A stretch of DNA of 64,000 nt, taken from assembly GCA_027452215.1 (NCBI GenBank), contig DAIDGQ010000022.1, positions 62,001 to 126,000 on the forward strand, read 5' to 3'. Source of the DNA: Granulicella sp. (lineage in GTDB: Bacteria > Acidobacteriota > Terriglobia > Terriglobales > Acidobacteriaceae). Under the pieces are notes generated by a model. That model was not told the origin of the DNA. It ran no database searches and saw nothing but the letters and a program-made list of their open reading frames with translations. The position numbers were made by a program, and so were the translations under genes. Below are positions 47,322 to 57,193 of this stretch, piece after piece. Every line of letters starts with the position of its first letter. The stretch's first letter is position 1.

Positions 47322-47864
47322 ATGCTTCAGTTACCGCCGTTACCAACCTGGGATGCGCTGCACCCTTTGATCATCCACTTTCCCATTGCCCTGCTGCTCG
47401 TATGTCCCCTGTTCATCTTGATAGGCGCACTCCTGAGACCCGCAAAAGGGCGTCCCTTTTTCATCGCCGCCCTCATACTTCTATTGCTTGGGACGGTTAG
47501 CCTCTTTGTCGCCGTCCACACCGGGGAGGCGGCAAGTCAACTCGTGGACCAGGACCCGCCTGTGGGGGTATTGCTCAAGTCGCATCAGGCCCTGGCGGTT
47601 GAAACGAGGGACGTGTTCGTCGTTCTTTCTGCGCTTGCCTGCGGCCTGTTTTTCATTCCCCGACTCTTGGGCAAGACGGAGACCCTGCTGACTACGAGAG
47701 TGCTACCCCTCTCCTTCCTGTTCCTGTATGCCGTGGGTATCATCTTTCTGGTGAACACGGCCGATCGAGGAGGCAGAATGGTGCATGAACTTGGAGTACA
47801 TGCCATGATTTCGCCGACCAGCGAGACGCCGGCAGCCTCTCCCGGGAGTCCGAAGGGGGAATAG
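47322..47864 (+). CDS. DUF2231-like small membrane protein
   Basis: 180 residues with four membrane helices and the family opening LHPLIIHFPIALL (His-Pro pair at the first helix), typical of DUF2231 proteins, which are thought to be redox-linked (some bind haem). A charged C-terminal tail (PTSETPAASPGSPKGE) follows. It lies 184 bases after the rubrerythrin gene with no terminator seen, so it may share its transcript. No substrate is known. Confidence 0.75.
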   Translation: MLQLPPLPTWDALHPLIIHFPIALLLVCPLFILIGALLRPAKGRPFFIAALILLLLGTVSLFVAVHTGEAASQLVDQDPPVGVLLKSHQALAVETRDVFVVLSALACGLFFIPRLLGKTETLLTTRVLPLSFLFLYAVGIIFLVNTADRGGRMVHELGVHAMISPTSETPAASPGSPKGE

Positions 47865-48026
47865 ATCTGTAGGCAACGGCTGCCCCGCTCTTGCGGCGCG
47901 GGCCGTCGGGCGTAGTCTGAATATCGACGATCCGTTTCGCAATGCGAATGAATTTGTCCAATCAACCGTGTGGGACGAAGCGGTGTGAGATCGGATGTAA
48001 TTGCGAAGAGAGAGTAGACGAAGACG

Positions 48027-49343
48027 ATGGACATACTTCCGACACCGCTCACGACAGACCCTGAGCCGGGTGATTTACGGCGGCAGCATATGGCCTTTTG
48101 TGTCCTCACGCTCTTTGTACTTGCCGTGCTGTTGCTGCTGCACACCCTCTTTGCCTCCGTTCTGGGCGAGCCCTCGCTTCGGGTGATCCTGCTGCTGGGC
48201 CTTGGCTTCTCGCTGAAGGCGGGCGAATTAATTTGGCTCCAGAGTCTTGATCATCCCTTGAGGAAACGGACGGCGAACCTGGAGAACTTGCTCTCAATCG
48301 CAGAAATGTTTGTGCTCACCGCGCTGTTGGCGTATCTCACTAACCGGGACGACAGCCCATATTTCGCTCTCCTTGCAATTCCGATTCTGCAGTGCGCCTA
48401 CCTTTGCAGCCTGCTCACGACTATCCTGCTGATCGTGGCCTCCGACGCAATGATTCTCTTCTGGCTCTGGTACTTCTTCCACCTCCATCCCCCAGCCCGA
48501 GCGAGCGAATATCTCGAAGCCGGGATGATCTCGGTAATCTATCTCCTGGTGGGGCTGCTGGTCTGGTTTCTCGTCGATCAACTGAAGACCAACCAGGCCA
48601 GGCTGTCCACCAGTTTTGCCGAGTTGCGTGCTACTCGCGAACGTCTGGTCGCCGAGGAAAAGTTAGCTGCGATCGGCCGTCTCGCCAGCAGCATTGCGCA
48701 CGAAATTCGGAACCCGGTCGCCATGATCACCGGAGCTCTTTCCACCGCGACTCATCCTTCAACCGCGGACGATGAGCGCCAGGAGATGTTCGCCATTGCC
48801 GCACGAGAGTCCGAACGACTGGAGCATTTGACTGCGGACTTTCTCACCTACGCCAGGCCATCCGTACCGCGGCGTTCTACCGTGCTCATCAACGAATTGC
48901 TCCGCTACATCTGTGATGTTGCGAGGATGCATGCTACCAAACGCGCTATCTCCATCGCCTCCTATGGAAGCGAAGATCTCTGCGCCGAGGTGGACGCGTC
49001 TCTGGTAGAAGGAGCGCTCCTGAATCTGGTTCTCAACGCCGTCGATGCAACACCAGAAAATGGGACAATTGAGTTGCAGGGTGCTATGAGCGACGATGTG
49101 CTGTGCATCAGGATTCAGAACTCAGGTCCGGCGATACCAGCCGCCGACCTAGAACATATCTTCGAGCCCTTCTTCACCACGAAACCCGCAGGAACAGGCC
49201 TTGGACTCGCAATTGCTCGAGGGATCGCGAGGGCTCACGGCGGGGACCTCTGGGTTAGCGCCAACGAAGAGGGATGCGTGACCTTCTCCATGACGTTCGT
49301 CAGCTCCGCTAACGACATTCAAACAGGAGCCGCGCATGGGTAA
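48027..49343 (+). CDS. Membrane sensor histidine kinase of the NtrB/ZraS type
   Basis: 438 residues. About five to six membrane helices occupy residues 20-185 (FCVLTLFVLAVLLLLHTLF and others), with no large periplasmic domain, followed by a coiled linker (LKTNQARLSTSFAELRATRERLVAEEKLAAIGRLASSIAHEIRNPVAM) carrying His225 and an ATPase with an N box (NLVLNAVDAT), an F box (FEPFFTTKPAGTGLGLAIARG) and the G box. Such kinases pair with sigma-54 regulators; the next gene overlaps its stop by 8 bases. The signal is unknown. Confidence 0.88.
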   Translation: MDILPTPLTTDPEPGDLRRQHMAFCVLTLFVLAVLLLLHTLFASVLGEPSLRVILLLGLGFSLKAGELIWLQSLDHPLRKRTANLENLLSIAEMFVLTALLAYLTNRDDSPYFALLAIPILQCAYLCSLLTTILLIVASDAMILFWLWYFFHLHPPARASEYLEAGMISVIYLLVGLLVWFLVDQLKTNQARLSTSFAELRATRERLVAEEKLAAIGRLASSIAHEIRNPVAMITGALSTATHPSTADDERQEMFAIAARESERLEHLTADFLTYARPSVPRRSTVLINELLRYICDVARMHATKRAISIASYGSEDLCAEVDASLVEGALLNLVLNAVDATPENGTIELQGAMSDDVLCIRIQNSGPAIPAADLEHIFEPFFTTKPAGTGLGLAIARGIARAHGGDLWVSANEEGCVTFSMTFVSSANDIQTGAAHG

Positions 49344-50748
49344 GGTGCTGATCGTCGACGATGAACCGGGGATGCGACGGATCCTCTCGTCGAACCTCCG
49401 CATGGACTCGCATATTGTCGTCGAAGCTGATAGCGCATCGGCGGCCACAGTGCTTCTTACCAGGGAAGATTTTGACGTCGTCGTCACCGATCAGAAGATG
49501 CCGGGAGGAAGCGGTATGGATGTTCTCCGTACCGTCCAGGAAACCGAGCCTCGAACTTCAGTCGTCTTCCTTACAGCTGTGGGCACCGTCGAGATGGCTG
49601 TTGAAAGCATGAGGGACGGAGCGTTCGATTTTCTCACCAAGCCATTTGTGCCGGACGTCCTCCGGGCAACCGTGCGCCGCGCCTGCGAGCGCACCGCCTT
49701 GCTCCGCGAGAATGCGGTCCTAAAAACCGCGGTTCGAAAGCTCGAGGGAGCGGACGAGATCCTCGGCGAGAGCCCCGGTATCCAGTCTGTACGTGAGAGC
49801 ATATCCCGCGTGGCCAGAATGAATACCACTGTGCTGATCACGGGAGAGACCGGAACAGGCAAGGAACTGGTTGCCCGCGCCATCTTCCGCAACAGTCTGC
49901 GGGCCGGTCGTCCATTCGTTGCGATCAACTGCGCTGCTGTTACCGAGACGCTCGTTGAGTCCGAGCTCTTCGGCCATGAGAAAGGAGCCTACACCGGAGC
50001 CGATAAGCCTCGGGCCGGTCTATTCGAGACCGCAGACGGAGGAACGGTCTTCCTCGATGAGGTTGCCGAAATGTCCCAGACCGCACAGGCAAAGCTCCTC
50101 CGAGTCCTCGCGGATGGCGAGTTCCAGCGCGTAGGCTCCACTTTCACCCGTCACGTCGACGTACGCGTAATCGCCGCAACGCATCGGAAGCTTAGCGAGT
50201 ATGTGCACAAGGGCCTCTTCCGCGAAGACCTGTACTACCGTCTCGCCGTCGTTCCGATTCATATCCCTCCTCTGCGCGAGCGCAGACAGGATATCGATGT
50301 GCTCTGCCGGGTACTTTCCGCCGCCATCGCGAAGGAGATCAAGGTGACGAACAGGCCGCTCAACCCGGCGGCCCTCAAGAAGCTCACCGAGTACCCGTTT
50401 CCCGGAAACATCCGCGAGCTCCGCAATCTTCTCGAGCGAGCCTTGATCCTCGGTCAGGGAACCGACCTGCAGCCCGAAGATTTCCCTCTTCAACCACCCT
50501 TGCCGCAGTTGAGCTCTAACAGCACCACACTGACCGTCGAGCAGCTCGTATCTCACTTGCCACAACATTTGGATCTCCGGGATACCCTGTCACGGGTGGA
50601 ACGGAACCTCATCGTGCGCGCCTTGGAGTCTACTGGAGGTGTGCAGGCTGAAGCGGCCCGGCAGCTTAGCCTGTCGAGGAGCGATCTTGGGTACAAGGTA
50701 GACAAGTACGCTCTCGCGGACAAGGCGAGGAGTGAAGAAGCGCCATGA
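49336..50748 (+). CDS. NtrC-type sigma-54-dependent response regulator
   Basis: 470 residues in three domains. Receiver: VDDEPGMRR, phospho-acceptor Asp52 in VTDQKMPGGSG, Lys in LTKPF. AAA+ domain (about 140-380): Walker A GETGTGKEL, the sigma-54 contact loop GAYTGA (tyrosine variant of GAFTGA) near residue 220, Walker B GGTVFLDEVAEM, R-finger region LREDLYYRL-like FREDLYYRLAV. The C-terminal Fis-type helix-turn-helix ends the protein (ALESTGGVQAEAARQLSLSRSDLGYKVDKY). AGGAG lies six bases before the ATG. It most probably binds the palindromes at 43375, 46352 and 46374. Confidence 0.92.
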   Translation: MGKVLIVDDEPGMRRILSSNLRMDSHIVVEADSASAATVLLTREDFDVVVTDQKMPGGSGMDVLRTVQETEPRTSVVFLTAVGTVEMAVESMRDGAFDFLTKPFVPDVLRATVRRACERTALLRENAVLKTAVRKLEGADEILGESPGIQSVRESISRVARMNTTVLITGETGTGKELVARAIFRNSLRAGRPFVAINCAAVTETLVESELFGHEKGAYTGADKPRAGLFETADGGTVFLDEVAEMSQTAQAKLLRVLADGEFQRVGSTFTRHVDVRVIAATHRKLSEYVHKGLFREDLYYRLAVVPIHIPPLRERRQDIDVLCRVLSAAIAKEIKVTNRPLNPAALKKLTEYPFPGNIRELRNLLERALILGQGTDLQPEDFPLQPPLPQLSSNSTTLTVEQLVSHLPQHLDLRDTLSRVERNLIVRALESTGGVQAEAARQLSLSRSDLGYKVDKYALADKARSEEAP

Positions 50749-50967
50749 TCCATCTCCTGCAAGACCGTTGATTGCGACCGTCTTTCGCTGACAGAGCTTT
50801 GTGTCGTTCGCGCTTTGGCTCGCGATCCCGAGGCGTGACGCCACACCTTTATTGCGCTGCTTATGGAATGAAGAACCCGTTGGACGCTTTGGAGTCTTGA
50901 AGGCAGACGAACTCGCATTCAATTCCTGGACAGCGATCATCTGATAACTTTTCTTTGAGGAGCAGTC

Positions 50968-51924
50968 ATGTCGGATAGAAGATTAGAGGTCGGCGAACTC
51001 TCAGCGGGGCGGGGCGAGAAGCGCTACGGCGTCGTCGAGTTTCCGGTTCAGGGACAGCCTTACAGGCTTCCGTTGTGGCTGATCAACGGAGAAGAGGCTG
51101 GCCCGACGCTGGTAGTGACGGGCGGGGTACACGGTTCCGAATACGCGAGCATCGCGGCAGCGCTTAATCTCGGACGCTCGCTGGATCCGAAGGGCTTAAG
51201 CGGACGGGTGATTGTGGTGCCGGTGGTGAACCTGCCTGGATTTGCGGCTCGCTCCATCTACGTGTGTCCTCTGGACGGGAAGAATCCCAACCGTGTATTC
51301 CCGGGAGACGCGGGCGGAACGGGCACCGAGCAGATGGCGGACTGGGTCTTCCGCAACGTGATCTCGCAGGCGGATTACTTCGTGGATCTGCATGGCGGCG
51401 ACTTGATCGAGGCGCTTATGCCGTTCACGATCTTCTTCCGGTCCGGCAATGTAGAGGTTGACGAAAGATCGCTGGAGATGGCGAAGGCTTTTGGGATTCA
51501 TTACCTGGTATCCAGTGTGAATCCCGGATCTACAATTGCGGCTGCGTCCAGCGTGGGCATTCCTGCCATTCTCACGGAGTCGGGTGGGCAGGGCATCTGG
51601 ACGGCGGAACAGGTTGCCGACCATACCAACGGACTTCACCGCTTGATGCGTTATCTGGAGATGATCCCTGGCTCGGCGCCGGAAGCAGCTTCGTTCACGT
51701 TGCTGGAACAGTTTCTATGGGCGCGCAGTGAACATGAGGGCTTTTGGTATCCGCAGGTGGCGGTAGGAGAGGCTGTATATGCCGGGCAGGAACTAGGGTG
51801 CATCAAGGATTGGGAAGGGAACGTCCTGCAGACGGGCCTCAGTCCAGGCGAGGGGACGGTGCTCTTCATCGTGTCGTCGCTGGCGATCCATGAGAACGAT
51901 CCCTTGTTCGCTGTCGGCGCATAG
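50968..51924 (+). CDS. Aspartoacylase/succinylglutamate desuccinylase-like zinc hydrolase
   Basis: 318 residues, cytosolic. The zinc-binding motif HGSE (GGVHGSEYASI) and the downstream DLHGGD carry the M14-like metal ligands, with ESGGQGIW near the active-site Glu. Members of this family (AstE, ASPA, and many orphan forms) cleave N-acyl amino acids. The gene starts with a good GAGGAG 9 bases upstream and is 5 bases before a PAP2 gene. The substrate is not known. Confidence 0.85.
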   Translation: MSDRRLEVGELSAGRGEKRYGVVEFPVQGQPYRLPLWLINGEEAGPTLVVTGGVHGSEYASIAAALNLGRSLDPKGLSGRVIVVPVVNLPGFAARSIYVCPLDGKNPNRVFPGDAGGTGTEQMADWVFRNVISQADYFVDLHGGDLIEALMPFTIFFRSGNVEVDERSLEMAKAFGIHYLVSSVNPGSTIAAASSVGIPAILTESGGQGIWTAEQVADHTNGLHRLMRYLEMIPGSAPEAASFTLLEQFLWARSEHEGFWYPQVAVGEAVYAGQELGCIKDWEGNVLQTGLSPGEGTVLFIVSSLAIHENDPLFAVGA

Positions 51925-51929
51925 TCGCG

Positions 51930-52580
51930 ATGCGTTCCTTACGGAAGCGGACGGTATCGGGAGTTTTGCTGCTGGTGGGGTTGGCGGCCTCGCTGGTGGT
52001 GACCTATGGTTTGGTGGAGCTCCATGACGAGATTCTGGAGGCGTCATTCAGGCATTGGGATCAGGCGATTCAGAGTTGGGTGCATGGCCTTGCGAGCCCG
52101 ATGCTAACGCAGGTGATGCTGGGGCTGAGTTGGATTGGGTCGCCTTATGCGCTTGTGCCCGCAGTTGCGCTGGCAGCGGGGTTACTGTGGTGGCGGAGGA
52201 TGAAGGACGACGCTGTGCTGGTGATCGCGGCGGCGCTGGGCGGAGTGGCTCTGAACGAGGTGATGAAGCTGTACTTCAAGAGGTTGCGGCCGGACGTGGC
52301 GTGGGCGTTTGTGCATGAGAATAGCTTCTCGTTTCCGAGCGGGCACTCGGTGCTGGCGATGGTGATGTATGGGGTCATCGTGTACAAGACGCAGGACAAG
52401 CTGCGCAGCAAGAGGGCCAAGGCAGCGTTGGTGGTGGGGGCGTTGCTGATGGTTATGGGAATCGGAGCGAGCAGGGTGTACCTGGGGGTGCATTATCCAA
52501 GTGATGTTGCGGCCGGATACTTTGTTGGAGCGGTCTGGCTTGCGGCGGTCGTCGGATCGGATGTGTGGGTGGAAGGGTAG
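51930..52580 (+). CDS. PAP2-family membrane phosphatase
   Basis: 216 residues with about six membrane helices. All three motifs are present: KLYFKRLRP (K-x6-RP), SFPSGHS and SRVYLGVHYPSD (SR-x5-H-x3-D). Such proteins dephosphorylate undecaprenyl pyrophosphate, phosphatidic acid or phosphatidylglycerophosphate at the outer face. The ATG follows the previous stop by five bases, with no clear Shine-Dalgarno; coupling is likely. Confidence 0.9.
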   Translation: MRSLRKRTVSGVLLLVGLAASLVVTYGLVELHDEILEASFRHWDQAIQSWVHGLASPMLTQVMLGLSWIGSPYALVPAVALAAGLLWWRRMKDDAVLVIAAALGGVALNEVMKLYFKRLRPDVAWAFVHENSFSFPSGHSVLAMVMYGVIVYKTQDKLRSKRAKAALVVGALLMVMGIGASRVYLGVHYPSDVAAGYFVGAVWLAAVVGSDVWVEG

Positions 52581-53079
52581 ATGGACGGCCTCGCGATTCT
52601 TTTCGATCACTCGGCGCTGGTTGTTGCGGCGCACCGGGTTCCGGGATCAGGGTGACATCGACGAACTTTGCCTGTACTCAATTGCTGATTGGTCAGAGGA
52701 AGAATATGGACAGGTATTTCGGGGCAACTCTCGACGGAGCCTGTCGGTTGGCCCGAACGCTACGGATGTCGGCGGAGGTCGCGGACGCGCAAGGATTTGC
52801 GGGAATCCCGCTGAATGACCGCTTTTCAAGTAGACAGATTGAGCTGTTGCCATGGTGGGAAGTGACGCTCTTCGCCTGTGGCTGAGAGCCGTCTGCAACA
52901 TCTGCAGAGCCACTTCCGGGCGGGTAAAAGCGGCGGACGCTCTGCGGCTGCCTAAGGTTGTTGCAAGCAGGGGATACCATCGAAGAATCCGATGGGTTCA
53001 TTCGGATCAACGAAGTGTACATATCCGGGCAGCGATCGTTATAGTTTGGGCATTGCGGGATATGGGCTTGGGAGGATGT
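52581..53079. other. Gene-free stretch, possible small gene remnant
   Basis: This gap of about 500 bases shows no solid gene. A 59-codon frame at 52706-52885 (MDRYFGATLDG... ) follows AGAGGAAGA and could encode a small protein, but no family matched and the minus strand also has an open frame. The last part holds the GGGAGG site of the next gene. Confidence 0.3.
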
Positions 53080-54687
53080 ATGCAGGCATGGAAGCAGGTT
53101 GTGATCCTGGGGTTCGCTGTGTTGACGGCGCAGGTATCGTTTGGGCAGGCGGGCGTAGTGAGTATCGATACCGGAAAGATCCAGGGTGCGACCCAGGAGA
53201 GTGTTGAGTATTTCAAAGGAGTGCCGTTTGCGGCTGCTCCGGTGGGAGATCTTCGCTGGCGCGCACCGCAGCCGGTTAATTCGTGGACCGGAGTACGGCA
53301 GGCGACGGCCTATTCTGCGGATTGCATGCAGGTTCCGTTTCCCAGTGACGCGGCTCCGCTTGGTACGGCTCCCGCTGAGGACTGTTTGTATCTGAATGTG
53401 TGGAGACCTGCAGGAACGCGGGCCGACGCAAAGCTTCCGGTGATGTTCTGGATCTACGGTGGAGGCTTTGTGAATGGGGGCAGCTCGCCCGCCGTTTACG
53501 ACGGAAGCAAGTTTGCAGAGAAGGGAGTGATCCTGGTCAGCGCGAACTACCGCCTAGGCCGGTTTGGTTTCTTTGGGTTTCCTGAGTTGACCAGGGAAGA
53601 CGCCGACGGCATGGTGGGGAACTACGGCTTTATGGACCAGATCGCTGCGCTAAAGTGGGTGCAACGCAATATTGCCGCGTTTGGTGGCGATGCGTCGAAG
53701 GTGACGGTATTCGGTGAGTCGGCTGGAGGATTTTCGGTGAGCATGCTGCTGACGTCGCCTCTCGCCGGAGGACTGTTCAGCCAGGCGATTATAGAGTCTG
53801 GAGGGGGACGAACGAATCTTGGCGGCCAGCGCTATTTGAGCACCGTCGTGCCCAATGGACCTCCGTCCGCGGAGTCCGCCGGAGTTGACTTCGCGAAAAG
53901 CGTGGGCGTAGATGGGACTGGCAAAGATGCCCTGGCTGCGCTGCGTCACCTGCCGGCGGAGAAGGTGCTCGGCAATTTGAACATGGCGTCGATGGGGCAA
54001 CCGGGCTACTCGGGACCGATGATTGATGGACGCGTGGTCGTGGCCGATCCGCAGTCTATTTACCTGTCGGGGGAGGGATGGCGGGTGCCGATCATGATTG
54101 GAGCGAACAGCCTCGATATCGGGTTCGGCTTCGCTCCAAGCAAGGACGCTCTCTTCGCCCCCTTTGGCGTCAATCGCGACAAGGCGGTCGCCGCCTATGA
54201 TCCCAACGGTAATGGAGATCTCCGCGCGGTGCAATACTCCGTAGCCATGGATCGAATGATGGTCGAACCAGCGAGGTTTGTGGCGAGCGTCTTTGCGTCG
54301 AGAGGTCTGCCAAGCTATGAGTATCGTTTTTCTTATGTCGCAGAATCCATGCGCAGCAAGTGGCCGGGAGCACCGCACGCCACGGAGATTCCCTTTGTGT
54401 TCGATACAGTCAGCGCCAAGTATGGCAAGGACCTTACGCCCAGTGACGAGAAAATTGCCCAGGCCATGAACAGCTACTGGGTTGCGTTTGCAAAGACAGG
54501 CGACCCCAGCACAGGGAATACGCCAGCGTGGCCGCGCTATTCTCCGGCAAGCGACATGCTGATGAACTTCACCGCGGACGGCCCGATAGCCGAGGCGGAT
54601 CCATGGAAGCCACGGCTGGATGTGACGGCCGCATACGTTTCAGGTTCGGCTCCTCCGCCCGCGCCAAAACTGCCTCCGCACCCATAG
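53080..54687 (+). CDS. Exported type-B carboxylesterase
   Basis: 535 residues with a signal peptide (ending VSFGQ). Family motifs are EDCLYLNVWRP, WIYGGGFVNGGSS (oxyanion region), and FGESAGGFSV with the nucleophile Ser; the acid and His lie further on, in typical carboxylesterase/lipase-B layout. Expected to hydrolyse esters outside the cytoplasm, perhaps acetyl or feruloyl groups on plant polymers given its neighbours. ATG 53080 was chosen because GGGAGG precedes it; the frame open back to 52852 has no signal peptide. Stands alone, 354 bases before the GH51 operon. Confidence 0.87.
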   Translation: MQAWKQVVILGFAVLTAQVSFGQAGVVSIDTGKIQGATQESVEYFKGVPFAAAPVGDLRWRAPQPVNSWTGVRQATAYSADCMQVPFPSDAAPLGTAPAEDCLYLNVWRPAGTRADAKLPVMFWIYGGGFVNGGSSPAVYDGSKFAEKGVILVSANYRLGRFGFFGFPELTREDADGMVGNYGFMDQIAALKWVQRNIAAFGGDASKVTVFGESAGGFSVSMLLTSPLAGGLFSQAIIESGGGRTNLGGQRYLSTVVPNGPPSAESAGVDFAKSVGVDGTGKDALAALRHLPAEKVLGNLNMASMGQPGYSGPMIDGRVVVADPQSIYLSGEGWRVPIMIGANSLDIGFGFAPSKDALFAPFGVNRDKAVAAYDPNGNGDLRAVQYSVAMDRMMVEPARFVASVFASRGLPSYEYRFSYVAESMRSKWPGAPHATEIPFVFDTVSAKYGKDLTPSDEKIAQAMNSYWVAFAKTGDPSTGNTPAWPRYSPASDMLMNFTADGPIAEADPWKPRLDVTAAYVSGSAPPPAPKLPPHP

Positions 54688-55041
54688 GCAGTCGTGTCCA
54701 GAGAGTTGTTCGATTCTTAACGTCGTGTTTCAACTGTCTAGCTCGGACGAGCTCTTCAGAGTTGAAAGAGCGACTCGCCAATCTGATGAGCATTGGGATG
54801 AACCCAACATGCTTGATGCTTGCCAGTAGCCGGGTGCGATTCCGAAGCTGGGTGGACCGCGACAGCGTTGTGCGGGACGCGTTGTGGCGACTGCCGTCGT
54901 GCACCCATAACATTTTGGCCCCTCGAGTGAAATGTATGGTCTTCCGTTCGGAAGGGAGTCGATGGCCAAATAAATCGGTTTAATCAAGGCATTGCGCTTG
55001 CTTATCGTCGCGTGGAGTCACTATATTGATGTTCCTAAGTT
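54688..55041 (+). promoter_or_regulatory. Promoter region of the hemicellulose operon
   Basis: No gene was recognised in these 354 bases. TAAATCGGTTTA at 54971-54982 is nearly palindromic (10 of 12 matches to its reverse complement, central CG) and lies 60 bases before the GH51 start, where LacI-family operators of carbohydrate operons are often found. Confidence 0.42.
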
Positions 55042-57177
55042 ATGCGCTTGATATCGACAAACGTTCCGGGTAAGCGAACTCTCCTCTTTCATCGCTTGCT
55101 TCTTTTAAGCTTCTGTTTCCCTCTCACGGCAGCCGTGTCCCAAGCTACGGCTGTTACAGCCACAGTCGATGTCGCGAAGACGGGCGCACCCATCTCGAGG
55201 AACATCTATGGGCAGTTCCTCGAGCATGGAGGAGACATCGTCAATGCGGGCATCTGGTCGGAGATGCTTGCCGATCGGAAGTTTTTCTACCCGGTGGCGA
55301 GTGTCGCGCCCACTCCTCCGGCTGCGATCGGCAATGCCGCGGGAAATCCAAGGTTTGAAAATATCCCGAAGCGATGGTGGGCGCCCGTCGGTGGCGACAG
55401 TGTGGTAACGATGGACCGGGAGTCTCCGTACACAGGTGACCAGTCGCCGGTCGTGCGCCTGAGCCCGACAGAGACTCATGGCATACGGCAGTCGGGTCTT
55501 TTTGTTCGAAGCGAGAAAACGTATACGGGCCGCGTCGTTCTCGCCGCGACGCCGGGGACGGTCATTAAGGTAACACTGATCTGGAGCGCAGGCACTGCCG
55601 ACCGTCAATCCGTCACCATCCACGCGCTTGGCCGCGGGTACCGGACCTACCCATTGCGTTACACTTCGCACGCCAACAGCGATAACGCAACGCTCGAAAT
55701 CACCGGCATCGGCACGGGCGAGTTTCATGTAGGTGCGGTGTCGCTGATGCCAGCGGATAACATCGACGGCTTTCGCCCCGAGGTGATCGCCGTGCTCAAG
55801 CAACTTCGCTTCGGCGTGCTGCGATTCCCCGGCGGCAATTTTGTCTCTTCCTACGAATGGCGTTACGGCGTCGGTGATATCGACAAGCGGCCACCTATCT
55901 TCGATCCCGTGTGGCATGCCTTGCAGCCGAATGATGTGGGAACGGATGAGTTCCTGAGGCTGTGCAAACTGCTCGGTGTCGACCCGTACATCACGGTGAA
56001 TGCCGGCTTTGGCGACGCCTGGTCAGCACGTGAGCTGGTGGAGTACACCAACGGCGCGATCACCACCCCTATGGGTAAGTGGCGTGAGCAGAATGGCCAT
56101 CCGGCACCGTACAACGTCAAGCTGTGGGGCATCGGGAACGAGCCCTGGGGCGACTACCAGATGGGCGCGATGGCGCTACCGCAGTACGAAATAAAGCACA
56201 ACCTGTTCGCCAAGGAGATGAAGAAGATCGACCCAACTATCACATTGCTTGCCGGGGGCGCCATGCCGGACGTGATGGAGGGGGCCGACCAGGCGCGTCG
56301 CATCAATGGGCAGTATGTGCCTGACTACCTATCCTCGGCCGATTGGACCGGTCAACTGCTGCTGCACTGCCTGCGGAACATCGACATGGTGAGCGAGCAC
56401 TACTATGCCTCCGGGACGCAGCACACTGATATGAAACTGGGCAAGAAGGTTCCCATCGAGCCCCCACTCTCCTTCATCGAGGTACAGCGTGCCGCAGCCG
56501 TGCAGGTGCGCGCGAAGTATGAGCACTACGAGAAGTATCTTGAGCTGATCCCCGCGCTTCGGGCCAAGCCGGTTCCCATCGCGATCGATGAGTGGGCTTA
56601 TTTCCTTCCCGGAAAGCGCGATTCGTATCACACGGTTCCAGCATATGCGTGGGCCTTCCACGAGATGTTCCGTCACTCCGACATCTTCCAGATGGCGAAC
56701 CTGACCTTTGCTACAGCGACCTTCAGTTCCAACGGCACCGAGGCTGTGCTTAACCCAACGGGATTGTTGTTCAAGATGTATCGCGACCACTTCGGTGTGA
56801 TTCCAGTGGAGGTTGGCGGCAACTCGCCGCAGCCCAAGCCGGCCTTCCCGGCGGGTGGCGATCAGCCTGCGGTCAACCCGGGCAGCCCTACGTATCCGCT
56901 GGACGTAAGCGCTGCCCTGAGCGAGGACCGCAAGACCCTAAGCATCGCGGTGCTCAATCCGTCGGACACGGAACAGAGCCTTCACCTGGAGATTCAGGAT
57001 GCAGCGCTCGCGCCGGCCGGTAAGCTGTGGCGCATGGCGCCCGACTCTATCGATGCCACGGTCAAGGCCGGCTCGACCGCCGAGGTGCGAGTGGAAGAAC
57101 AGTCACTCGGCGCACTGCCTGCCACGATCAAGCTTCGCCCTTACAGCGTCAACATCTACTCTTACCCCGTTCAGTAG
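55042..57177 (+). CDS. GH51 alpha-L-arabinofuranosidase, exported
   Basis: 711 residues with a signal peptide (about 1-36). A carbohydrate-binding-like beta-sandwich (about 100-240) precedes the (beta/alpha)8 domain. The general acid/base is Glu367 in GIGNEPW and the nucleophile Glu517 in IAIDEWAY, both in family positions. Other GH51 marks are RNIYGQFLEHGGDIVNAGIW and LRFPGGNF. It removes arabinose side chains from arabinoxylan or arabinan. First gene of an operon with 16 bases to the next. Confidence 0.93.
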   Translation: MRLISTNVPGKRTLLFHRLLLLSFCFPLTAAVSQATAVTATVDVAKTGAPISRNIYGQFLEHGGDIVNAGIWSEMLADRKFFYPVASVAPTPPAAIGNAAGNPRFENIPKRWWAPVGGDSVVTMDRESPYTGDQSPVVRLSPTETHGIRQSGLFVRSEKTYTGRVVLAATPGTVIKVTLIWSAGTADRQSVTIHALGRGYRTYPLRYTSHANSDNATLEITGIGTGEFHVGAVSLMPADNIDGFRPEVIAVLKQLRFGVLRFPGGNFVSSYEWRYGVGDIDKRPPIFDPVWHALQPNDVGTDEFLRLCKLLGVDPYITVNAGFGDAWSARELVEYTNGAITTPMGKWREQNGHPAPYNVKLWGIGNEPWGDYQMGAMALPQYEIKHNLFAKEMKKIDPTITLLAGGAMPDVMEGADQARRINGQYVPDYLSSADWTGQLLLHCLRNIDMVSEHYYASGTQHTDMKLGKKVPIEPPLSFIEVQRAAAVQVRAKYEHYEKYLELIPALRAKPVPIAIDEWAYFLPGKRDSYHTVPAYAWAFHEMFRHSDIFQMANLTFATATFSSNGTEAVLNPTGLLFKMYRDHFGVIPVEVGGNSPQPKPAFPAGGDQPAVNPGSPTYPLDVSAALSEDRKTLSIAVLNPSDTEQSLHLEIQDAALAPAGKLWRMAPDSIDATVKAGSTAEVRVEEQSLGALPATIKLRPYSVNIYSYPVQ

Positions 57178-57193
57178 AGGTCTATTTCCCGCC

